A stretch of 64,000 nt of DNA from Nematostella vectensis (taxonomy: Eukaryota; Cnidaria; Anthozoa; Actiniaria; Edwardsiidae), in contig NC_064042.1 in the NCBI RefSeq assembly GCF_932526225.1, forward strand, positions 12,659,040 through 12,723,039, written 5' to 3'. Under the pieces are notes generated by a model. It searched no databases. It worked only from the letters and a program-made list of their open reading frames with translations, and was not told the origin of the DNA. This document shows, piece after piece, positions 32,235 through 43,300 of the stretch (positions are counted from its first letter, which is position 1; every line of letters begins with the position of its first letter). The translations under genes and the position numbers were made by a program.

Positions 32235-33172
32235 AGGAAGTTGTTGACTTGAATTTCTTACTTTTGGCAGATTCTTAACACACGATGAAACAAAACTGCT
32301 TTATTGCTTTATAATTCTCTGTCGGAGGCTAAAGTCCCGAGTTTCTTGTGGTGATAATTATGACTGTTGTTGATGACGGTTGTGGTTTGACTCAATGTGT
32401 AGATATACCCACCCCTCCCCCAAAAAATGAATATACTCCACCAGGAGAACATGTTCTCCTGACCCCACCCCAGCCCCCAAAAAATTATCATCCTTAAGAT
32501 TTTTGGTGGTTGACAGGTATGGACATGCTACTGTCATTTAAGACCGAAAAGGTAAAACATTAGATTGGCTGGGCTACTACCGACCCTGAATCTCGTAGAT
32601 CTCATAAATTGAAGTTAAAACTGATAGCTTGCTTTATTTTACCCTCCTATAACAACTAAACATCTTACCTTCTTCATTTTTAAATCAAAATGCTTGCTTT
32701 GTAATATTTTTGCATGCCCTGTTCTGTCAAATGCGCAAAGCTCTAAGAACTAACCTCCATCTTAATCAGCTGGTGTTCGGAAGAACGCCACTCGATTGGA
32801 GGGGTTCCGCTCAGATAAAGAAAATTGAGAATTTTAAACTTTAATAGTTGTCCTTACAGCCCCATTCCCCTCTCATTGTTCAATATGATCTCACGAACAT
32901 TATTCAACTAGACGCATGGCTGCGTTAACTCAGGTTTCTTTTAAATAAGATTTCCCGAATAAGATTTTTTTGATGTGTAGAAGGCAATAGTAAATTCATA
33001 AAGACGTTAGTGATACTTTGAATGATCACTGCTAACGGTTACTAAGTTTGATTAGAATATATCTAAGCTGTTGGGGTTCTATTGCAGAGATAAGCTTATC
33101 CTCATATGAAAAACTTTACTTCAGAATATCCACAATACACAGTTACTTATGTGGCCTCCACTGTATGGACGG

Positions 33173-33300
33173 CAGGCCCGTACCCCTGAATTTTCTTGGC
33201 AGGGGGGGGGGGGGGGGGGGGGGGTGCGTGATCCGAAAAAGTGGACCTTATATTTCCGGGGGGGAGGGATTTTTCTTTCAATATTTTGACTCGATGTAAA
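33173..33300. mobile_element. Fragment of the CAGGCCCGTACC family
   Basis: Starts CAGGCCCGTACCCCTGAATT and has a G run, like 35981-36440 and 44809-45119; the other end is not clear. Confidence 0.5.
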
Positions 33301-33805
33301 ATTAGCTGAAAACCGTTTGCTTGCTACTTCAAATAATTTTACATTTTGAATAATTAGTTAATGCAGTAGATAACAGGCTGCTACTACTTATATTGACATT
33401 TTTAACTGTAACTTTAAAAATTGTATAAACTAAATTTTAATCACTATAGACTCCTGGTGCCCTTTTGGAAAACGCTCGACATCTTTTAGTGTGGCTATAC
33501 CTCAGAAGGTTTGGCATTTGTAAGCGATTTGAGCGTATTTATGATGACGAAGAAGACTCCATGATTTCCTCATTGTAACATGTCCGACGTGAAAGCCCTG
33601 CAACGCATTGATAGCTTGGAGTAGAGGCCATAGCTTTCATGGACGACAAAATGGGCCACGGGGATTCGTTCTCTTATATCATGGTCCCTTGATGTATGGC
33701 AATTCCGTAGTTTGGCTGCTAACTGCTAACAGTGCTAGCAATTCAGCTGAGTTGAAATTCTCTAGACCAAATAAATGAAATGTGATTGATGCAGAGACAA
33801 ATCAT

Positions 33806-33810
33806 GACGC

Positions 33811-33842
<32 letters not shown>

Positions 33843-33850
33843 AAATCAAT
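33806..33850. repeat. (CAAT)n microsatellite
   Basis: About eight CAAT units followed by AAAT units. Confidence 0.9.
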
Positions 33851-34137
33851 ACCTTTTTCGCATTTCCATAATTCTTAATTTATACATTATTTGTATTCGA
33901 GACTATATCTCATTTCAATTTTCTATGTTTAATTTTTTAGTCAGTCCAGGAAGAAATATAGTAGTATAATTGTAAGGAAATGCCTAGGGCCTAAATAAAC
34001 CAAAATGGTTTTCGAGTTGGGTCCCTAGCCAGAACTTGTAGTGAATTAAAAAATGTAGCCTTAGAACACACATACACAAAATATAAACAAGCGAAAAAGC
34101 ACACAAAACACATAGCAAGAAGCACACATGGGGAGGG

Positions 34138-34615
34138 TTAGAATTTTATGTCAAGAGTTCCATTTTGTTTTAATAATAGATAACTTTCGGCCTTTCTGCA
34201 AAACATATTTTTATTAAGTTGTTTTAGATCAGGGGGCGGTTTTTCCCAGAGATTAGTCGCTATAACAGAAAGTGTTTGTTTACCAGTATTTGTCCTAAAA
34301 CGAGCTTTGTATAGATTGTCATTTGCTGCATAACGGGTATTATAAGAGTGAATGTCCTTAGCATATTTGAAAGAGTTGTCAAAGATAGGGGGAAGATGTT
34401 GCTTGTGCCAGCCATGTATAAATTTTAAAGTTTGGAGTTCAAAAATGTGATTTACTGTTAGGATATCTAAAAGGTTCAAGAGTGGTAAAGCACTTTCTGT
34501 ATTTTCACCAAATACAGTTGAGAAGAAAATTACCCTGGCGATATGATTTTGTTTAGTTTGAAGTATTTTTGTATTTGATTTATAGGCGCTTCCCCATGCT
34601 ATTATAGCATATGAA
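34138..34615 (-). pseudogene. LINE reverse transcriptase, C-terminal tail (5'-truncated)
   Basis: On the minus strand the frame reads YLSYAIIAWGSAYKSNT at its start, then LPPIFDNSF, HSYNTRYAANDN and NLWEKPPPDLKQL, which is the typical C-terminal end of CR1/L2-like non-LTR retrotransposon polyproteins. It ends at a stop at about 34138. Catalytic reverse transcriptase motifs are absent because the copy is 5'-truncated near 34615, a common outcome of target-primed insertion. Clade cannot be fixed from this part. Confidence 0.8.
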
Positions 34616-35980
34616 AGGTAGGGAAATATACACCTAAAGGTAGGGAAATATACACCTAAAAGTGTTTAGCCAGACACACGCCCCCAAAAATCTTATCTTT
34701 AGTTTACGACGGAATATGACTTAAAGATGTCAGGTCAAAAACGTCAAAGAAAAACTAACAGATTACCTAAAAGTGTTTAGCCAGACACATGTTTTCACGT
34801 TTCCCTACCCATTACAATCTTTATGCTATTCGTTTGCATCTCTTTATTCTACGCTTCGACCGCATTCTCTAGAACACATGAAAATGAGAATAACATAGTT
34901 ACAGTACACCTAATAAAATATGACGGATCGTTGTTTAAGGACAGCCTTTATTAGCGGTGAGTCATGCCTTCAAGATTTTAATTAAGATAAAGGAGACATG
35001 ATATTAAGCTTTCTTGGTTTTCGTGACTGAAATGTGATGCAAATCATTTTAGATTGCGATCTTGAGCGATTTCTTTTGTCTTTAAAGAAGCTCTCCAGGA
35101 TAGATTTGTCTGCACGCGACATATTATCCCTAAAACACTGCTTTTAAAAACAAGATAAAGGATCACACAAAACATATTTTAATTCTAATTTCATAATTTA
35201 ATTCTACGTCTTTTAACGTAATAACAAACTGTCGAGGAGGGGATTTTCATGTATTTGTTTTTGTTTCTCAGGCCATCACATTTTTCCCATTTATATGTTC
35301 ATTAACCGGCTCGTTAAAGCTTTTGTCTGGCAATAACACGCAACTGGTGTTTCGACCAACCACCACAGCGTATTTTGAATTCGCTTAGCGTTTTACACGT
35401 TATGGCTTGTAGGTGTTTGGTGAAAGGATCATTGTAGCTTCTTTTTTGTGGCAGAAAGAAAACCGAGCGTTCACTATCAGTTCAACGCCTACGGTAAGTT
35501 TACGTGAAAAAAATATATATTTGCCACTTGGTAATGCATAAAATAGTTATGATTTATTGTGATGCGTTTCCTGTTCCTTTCATAAGCAGAGACAGCAGTA
35601 TCTAACCTTGGCGAGCAACTGAATTGATTTACTACGTCATTGACGTCACCGTAAATAGTATAAAGGTAATATAATAAATTAGTTTTTTTTTTGTGGTCCC
35701 TAAGGATATGAAAATAAATTCTAACTTAGAAAACGACATTTAAACACGCCTGGAGCATACATCGATCCTCTGCTTTGTTGTGGAAGGGGACGACTTACAA
35801 AGGAGTAGTAAATTTTCCTGAGGCGCCGAGCATTTTGTTATAAAAAGCTATAAAACGCATTTTACATGTCTGCTTTTATAACAAGAGGAGGGTTTGATTG
35901 GTAGAAATGCCGACGATCCCAATTTGGAGGCGCGTGACAAATAATCTCAGGTTTCGCTCTCGTGACGTACGTATGTTTTA
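34616..35980. other. Intergenic DNA with short duplications
   Basis: Direct repeats AGGTAGGGAAATATACACCT (34615 and 34637) and AAAGTGTTTAGCCAGACACA (34660 and 34768). No gene seen. Confidence 0.5.
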
Positions 35981-36440
35981 CAGGCCCGTACCCAGGATTT
36001 TTCGGGGGGGGGGGGGGGGGGGGGGGTTGCGAAATCCAAAAAAGTAGAAGACCTCTTATTTTTCCGGGGAGAGGGGGAATGAGTTCTCTGATAAAAATCT
36101 GACCACCCCTGAAAGAACTAAAAGGGTTTTTTTACGCGTACCAGAGTACGATAAAAAAATATCTGATAAAAATCTGACCACCCCCGAAAGAACTAAAACG
36201 GTTTTTTTACGCGTACCAGAGTGATCTAGCTTTTGCTTTATAGTTTACAAATAGCACGTCTATTGGGAACCGAAAAGAAGACCTTCGGCCGTTGTGGGAG
36301 GGGTGGGGGGGTGGGGGTGCGTTCGTTTTGTTAGCTTTCTGCCACAAGGCCGGTGCATGATAAATGATTTGTGTGATTCACAATAAAGCCAGCATTGGCT
36401 GCGGAGAAGGGGGCGGAAAAGAGGGGGAGGGGGGGGGGGG
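35981..36440 (+). mobile_element. CAGGCCCGTACC-family element with internal duplication
   Basis: Starts CAGGCCCGTACCCAGGATTT then a long G run. Its body matches the complement of 44809-45119 (GTGATCTAGCTTTTGC…, CTTCGGCCGTTGTGGG). A ~100-bp segment with GATAAAAATCTGACCACCCC is present twice (about 36092 and 36164). The right end is uncertain. Confidence 0.65.
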
Positions 36441-36479
36441 TTCGAGGTTATAGGCTTCATGGATAAAGGATTATATTGG

Positions 36480-36735
36480 ACGCTCGATTATATTGGACGA
36501 TCGACGTAAGCGCAAGAAGAACGGGAAGTTTTGATAATCTTACGTCTATGCTACGCTTACGTCGCGTGAAAACCGGATCGACGTGAGCATAAGCGATACA
36601 TAAGCATAAATTAACCAAACTCGTCGAGGAGGTATGGGCACTAGACTACGAACTGAGCATGCGTAAAACCTTGCGCTTACGTCGAGCCGGTTCTCACGCG
36701 ACATAAGACTCTTACGCTTCCGTCGTCGTTAGAAC
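36480..36735. repeat. Imperfect inverted repeat around 36550-36710
   Basis: TACGTCGCGTGAAAACCGGA at about 36558 is inverted near 36680-36706 (CGGTTCTCACGCGACATAAG). A fold-back element is likely; its limits are unclear. Confidence 0.5.
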
Positions 36736-36741
36736 CAGCCT

Positions 36742-37172
36742 TTAAACACGAGGTTCCGCTATAAAAGGAAAAGGTTCTCCATAATAGTTATCAATCAGCC
36801 GTCGGTGAGTCAAAATGTCAGGACAATTGGAGCGCTAAATTGAAATTTTATATTCAAAACCAAATTAAATATCATTTCTAGACTTGTACACCTAAAATGT
36901 TTCTAGTAAAATAATGCTATACCAAGCTATGTGCCCTCTAAAATACGAGAATTTTGTTAGATTATGGATAGCGCATAATTTAAAATTTTGCATCTAAAAC
37001 GCAAGTGGATAGCAAATTACTTACCTGTACAAAAATGGTTTTATTCCAAACGACTGACTCTCAGGGATTTGTAATTTGCGACTGCTAGGGTGGTGTTATT
37101 CTGATAAAAATTGCAAATTCGAGCCCGGGGGTGGGAGATGCTTTCCCTTTTATAGCGGAACCTCGTGTTTAA
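36742..37172. mobile_element. MITE-like element, 431 bp
   Basis: Inverted ends TTAAACACGAGGTTCCGCTA…AAAAGG and CCTTTTATAGCGGAACCTCG…TTTAA, about 28 bases and nearly perfect. No open frame of interest inside. Confidence 0.75.
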
Positions 37173-38245
37173 TAAGAAATGACCCACTTTTTTGGCGACG
37201 AAGGAGGTGGGGGTGGCGTGCACGCACCCTGTGCAGCTTACGAACCTGTTTTAAAACACCACATCATGATGGAATTGAAAACTGATAATCCATTATTTTG
37301 CTGCTTCTAATAACACTTAATGATGGTGATGCTGAATTTGACAATGATAACATTCGATAAGAATGATGAAGATGATCATTTATGTTTGTTTTGTTATAAA
37401 TGATGATGATACTGATAATCATGATTATCATGATGGGTGGTTTGATTGTTGTATTTTTTTGTTTCATTACACCACAATGAATGGCTAAGTATTTATGATC
37501 CAGCTTGGGTTAAGTCCTGCCTGACTTTTGGGGATAAAGGGGCTTATTGGAGTCTATTGTATTTTCATTTGCAGCTTCCCTCTTTAAATTTTCATCGGTA
37601 AACTATACTAGATTATAATTATACTTGCGGTTTTGCTAAAAAATTAAACGGGATTGTTACCAGGTTACCATTAAAATGAGAACTTTTTCTAGGTCAAATC
37701 TCTCTGTTATTATTCATTCTTTTCAGCTTTTAAAGTACCATTTGCTAAAAGTCGTTTAGAGGCACATATCTAAAATTATATATCGAGATAACTTAAGGTG
37801 TACATCCTTTTCTTGATTTATTTGTCACTATTTGAGTATAGATTCTATTCATGTGCCTTCCGTCTACTTCTCAGTTCCTCATTTAAACCAATCTTGACAT
37901 TTGTGGTTGAAAATAAACACATTGTTTGAATTTACTCAACGATTCTTTGTATGTTTTGACTAGCGCCACCATGTAAACTTGTATTGGTCCCTCTCTCAAA
38001 CGCTAAAAAATACAATAGAAGGCCACTGCCATAGCAACTTACATACGCAAATTTAACGAAAATACGCATTTTTTATTGCTCGTCCTACAAGTATTATTTA
38101 ATTAGGTAATTTACTTTGAATTCGTGACTTTTGTTTATTTGTTTGCAATTTGTAAGAAATTGTTTTCAAGGCCCCGAACGGCGCAAACGTTACAAACACA
38201 GCTTGTTCATCCATAGCCAGTTCTCCCCCCCAAATTAACGATATC
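37173..38245. other. Intergenic DNA upstream of capicua
   Basis: ATG/GAT-rich low-complexity DNA at about 37320-37440; nothing else recognised. Confidence 0.4.
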
Positions 38246-38279
38246 ATGGACGATATGCAAGAAGCGGAGCGACGAATTC
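38246..38279 (+). CDS. CIC: Possible first coding exon of capicua
   Basis: ATG at 38246 opens 34 coding bases (MDDMQEAERRI plus one base) that end at GTAAGA (38280). Joined to the acceptor at 40361-40362 the phase is right: the single base plus GG makes a codon that leads in frame to the ATG at 40371, and there is no stop in between. A phase match by chance is one in three and there is no homology support, so this is tentative. Otherwise the protein starts at 40371. Confidence 0.4.
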
Positions 38280-38285
38280 GTAAGA

Positions 38286-40362
38286 AAATACAAGCTCAGC
38301 TGCCTTCTTAACGACAAGAGACTGTTTGGGTAATAAAAAGCATGCTTTTGCAAATTAGAGAAAATTTAAATTCAAATATAGAGGTTAATTACGACAGGTA
38401 CCTGTACACAACTGATTTGCACACAACAGTTAAATTAATATATTCCATGTATTTTCAGTTCCGTCACAACGAGAAACGAGGGAAAAAAATTGTTGGGGGA
38501 CTTGATATGATGTTGATCTGGACATGGTGGTAAGGCGTTGAATGGCCACCGCTACTTGTTAAAAACGACAACGGGAAAAACTATCTTTGTAACAACAATT
38601 TAATGATTCTCCAGGAAAACGAAATTCGTTCGTTTTAGTGTCTTTGTATTCGTGGTCATAAAAATATGGAGTGAAAATACTTCTGTAAATCACCCACCCC
38701 TCCCTTAAAAGTAATCGGTGGTCCCATAAAACGGGGGGGGACTTAGTTGTTACAATATCATATTGTATAATTGCCGCTTGAAAAAGCTTCTAGGGCAATG
38801 CATCGATAAAGAAAGGAGACAACTATATGTAATCCGTTATATTATCTTGCCTAAACTCAAGTCCGTAATTTTCGTGAGTTTGTAGCAAGCGTGTTGATTG
38901 GATGGCGATTTTGTTTGTAAGCCGGTGGGGGCAATGAAAGCTGTGACTCTATTGTTTAGCTCGACCAATCAAAGCCCTCCATTTTCGATCACATATACGG
39001 CCCATTCACTATCAAGTCTGTCGCTAGTTCTACAACTGGAGGTGAGGGACGGTTTAGCTGCCGTCGGTGCCGTTTCTCAAACTTAATTTATAGTTTGAAC
39101 GGAGCAGCCGCTAGGTGCCTATAACGAGGTGGCTAGTGCGGTTTTTCGTGATGTTTCGTTAGCGCGATCGTCATCCAGACGACGGCGAAAGCAAAGCGAT
39201 TGTACTTTACACGAAGAGTCCTCTCGTAATCTTTATTCACCCTCAATCTGGTAACCTGCGCAAGATTTCACATCATCTCAAACTTGTCATTCTCTATTCA
39301 CAGGTACGGTAAGACATTATTTGAGGAAAGCTGGGTTGGTTTTAGTTTTCTAGAGATGCAAACACGAAGCGAAGTCGACTCGTGGGCATGCCCAGACCTA
39401 TTCGCTCAATTCCATTCACCGCGATTTTATTATGGAGAAAAGCACTCGTCCATAAAATTCGCATTTCCAGTTGTAACTAAGGACTTTGTGATGCCAATAT
39501 TCCCAAACAAGCACACATTCTTCAAAGTTACCTTCAAAATCACAATTCTTCCCTGTATCAACAAACTCGCACGAAAAAAATACAATCATTAGATCGGTAG
39601 CTAGTTGTCAGCTGGTTGTGTGGATTTCGCTTCAGTCATCACATTTTGCCTGCCAAAAGTCCATTATTTCTTTCCTACTGGTGTCGAGGAGATTTAACGG
39701 ATTGGAATCGGGACTAAAGAGCTATTTGTTCCACCGAAAATACAATGTTTAAGTAACCTTGGTTTGTGTGTGTATGCTGATGCGACCTACTTTCGTTTTC
39801 TGTGCGTTCTCAGTTTATCGCTTAGAAGTTCATGTATAATGCAAGCTTGTTTCCTCCGAAATCGCGACGGATTATGTAGCTTTAGTTTGACCACATTCCA
39901 TCTGCTAGGGTACAGAATATTATTATTCCCTCTAGTCTTATAACGATTACAGAATATCTAATAAAAAGAGGGGAGATTTAGCGTGTTTCGCCGCTAACGA
40001 AATGTATAATTGATGTTGTCGTGTTTTTTTTTTGAGAAATTGTCAATTCTTGTGACCGGACGCGAAGTTTCTTTCTTTCTGATGTTAGCGATGACTCAGT
40101 TTTAATTCTGGAAAATCTTGGTATTCATCAAAGACCTGTTTGTGAATCAGCGAGTACCGATTTCAACATTTTTCGGTAACTGTTTTATGTTGCTGTAGGC
40201 AAGAAAAATGAGACAGCGTTGGTACACATCGATCGAGAGAAATCAATGCGTCTTTGCAAGGTTGATTTTCTAGTTTGACATTCATCTCCTAGGCTAATTC
40301 GTACAGAGTTGGTCGAATTGAATTCCCTTTAATGCTGTTATCTCCATAATTTTATTTTCTAG
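38286..40362 (+). other. 5' region or first intron of capicua
   Basis: No homologous coding sequence. An open frame at 39284-39592 resembles nothing I know. The acceptor TTATTTTCTAG ends at 40362, so at least one exon lies upstream. Confidence 0.5.
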
Positions 40363-40370
40363 GGCTGGAG

Positions 40371-43300
40371 ATGAGTCACCGTACAAGAGTTCGTCGTGGC
40401 ACAGCTACAAATATGGACTATAAAAGAGTGAACTCTTTACAAGCGAGTTACAACATAACGCCATTTGTTTCCCCTAAGTCCAATTCAGCTGTTCCCCACT
40501 CAGGAGGAAACAACAACCGACGAAAAAGCAGCGATGGATCTTTTGGGGGTTTGAATCGAGAGTTCGACGTTGAACCTGATACCCAAGGCCCAAACAGGTG
40601 CACTGCTGCACTGAACTCTCCTCGGAAAAACAATGTTTCGAGACAACTGGCATTTCAACAAGCGAGTAATTGCGAAGAAGAGGAAAATACGGATAGCGCT
40701 ATTTCTGACGAAGAAGTTGAAGGAGTAACACAAAATTATAAACCCGTGACCCATAAAGTTTGGAGGACTTTGTCACCTAATAAATCACACAGGACTGAAC
40801 TAGTATCCAGAACGCCTACCCCTACGCAGCAAAAATATAAAAAGGGAGATATAGTCCAAATGCCAAATGGAATTCGCAAGAAATTTAATGGAAAGCAGTG
40901 GCGCAGACTGTGTTCACGTGAGGGGTGTAATAAGGAGTCTCAGAGGCGGGGATTTTGCTCACGCCACCTTTCACTTAAAGGCAAACCCTTGAAGAACCTG
41001 ACACCAGGACGCCAGAAAGGAACACGCAAGGGGACTTTACATGGAAAGGAACTGGATTGGGAATCTGGTGGGGATAGTGAGGGAAGTGTGGAGGGTGAGG
41101 TGAATAGTAGATTGTCAAGTAGGAACCTTGATGACAAAGAAGCAGAGGCTGCAGCAATGCTGGTGTCGCTCAGTAATTCCCGTAACCCTACTCCGTTCTC
41201 AAACCCCACGACTCCTCGGCCAATCTCACCATCATCGCCGTCTTTCAGCTTTAACTCAAATCCCAACCAAAAAACAAACTGGGCCACAACAACACCAAAA
41301 TCTGGACGTTCCTCAAGTGCTGAGTTGCTGTCACCATTTTTTGCTGGCAATAACAACTCTTCTAACACTATAAGCCCAGATTCAGGGATTCACTGCCGGG
41401 ATGAGTTAGGTGGCGGGACGCCAGCTTTCACTTCACCACCAAACACTCCAACTAAAAGAACATTCTCACCAATCTCTCCACCAGCTGGTTGTGCAGCATC
41501 ACCAGTGCCACCAACTCCACCTGCTATATCATCTAAGCGATCATTCTCTCCAATCCCAGCACCTTCTGCCATTACTCCACCCAAAAAAGTTGCTCGAGTC
41601 ATGTACTCTCCTATTCCTCCTCAATCCCTTCCAGTTACATCAAGTCGTACATTTGTTCCAGTTACTAACAGCCAGACCATCCAGAAAAATTCATTTTTGA
41701 CAGACAACAGTTCCTGCAATGATACCACCAGAAGTGAAACAAAAGTTCTTGTCAGTAGCTTGGAAAGCACTTTAACAAAGAACACTTTCAGTAAACCTGC
41801 ACCATCTTCTTCCAAAGAATATGTCCCAAGTCTTCAAATCCCTCCAGTGCAGGCAAACACGGTAGAAGTAAGAGTCTATCCCTGGCACACGCTTCTGCCA
41901 CACATGTCTATCTCAGCGGTTAAAGAGAAGATGGAAGATAAACAAGTAGTCCAACCTTCCTGTACCACTCCAGTGTTTGATGAAGATGAGTCAGAAACAA
42001 GTGATGGTCCGTCAACGTCCAGGAAGCGCACCAGATCTGGAGGGAATGATGATAGTAAGGTATGAGTCTGAAATCGGTTCATACCCTTAGTACTTGAAGG
42101 CCAATCATGCTGCCATTTTATGTTTCTGCACAATACAGAGTCGTTCAAACAATCCATTTCCATCTGATAACTCAAGGAAGTAACTGAAAAAAGTTGAGTC
42201 AAATATTGTTAATAAACTATCCAACTTTAAAGAGTTTTAAGTCTTCTTGCAAATAGACCATTATATATTCAGTTAAAAAAAGGAGTAGTTGATCAACATT
42301 TTTAGATGAATGTCCCTCTTAATCATTATGATTTTGGTATAGTATAGTACTCTGTTCCACCCTTTCTGTTCTGTTGATTCATCATATAGTTCCACCTTAT
42401 GCCCTAAAAGATAGCACTGTAAAGATAAATAGCCAGCCAGTAAAAAAAATGTACATATTCAGTGTTTATTTAAAAAAATCCTTTAAAATGTTAAGTTTAA
42501 GGCAAATGACAAACAGGAGCAAGGAAATAGAATTACTCCCCTAAAAGACTGTTGGTTAAAGCTCTGCATTATAATTGGATATCCGTCATCTGTTATGCAC
42601 TTTGTGTTTTCTGAGTTTTTTGATAATATGATTTACAAGGTGTTCTATTGCTTTGTGATATTGTTATATTTCCTATTATAACCAGAAAATTTTGTGAAAC
42701 TCTTCATTCACTTTATTGATTTAATCACTGACTTCTTAGTTTTTTAAAATTTAATATATGGTTGTTCAAGTTTTTAAATGAAGTTTGACTCCTTGTCTCA
42801 TCGTATAGAATATTCGTGATTGCAAAAATATGGTAAAAAGGTGCAAAATGTGATGTTACCCCATATATCTTCTGTCAGACCTTTTTAGAATAAAACCATT
42901 ATTTACAATACTACCATTAGCCATGGCCACAGTAACTTGCTGCTATATTAAGAACTGATCTCTGCACTTCCCCTCTCCTACACACCTCCTTTTTTGTGTG
43001 AAGTGCCATTTTCCTGCTTTATATTAGACTATATAGTCAGCTGCTACCAAAATGTGATATTGACAGGTGTTATTTTGCATCAAGATGAGTTTAGTGTCAG
43101 ATAGAAAGGGACAGGAAAAAGTAGGCTTCATTGACAATATTTTATCTTGTTTAAACTCATTAGAGTTTTCCGCTGGACAGTGTTAGTTTATATGGACAGA
43201 AAAAAACTCCAGCTTTAATTGGTCAACTATTGAAAGGTCAGATTTTAAAGGGTAGATTTACATCCACCAATTGGTGAGTCAAAAGTACATTATCAAAGGG

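Noticed and set aside
39284-39592. 102-codon open frame upstream of capicua
   Set aside because: No similarity, no repeat of codon bias seen in the true exons, and it lies in the probable 5' region of capicua.
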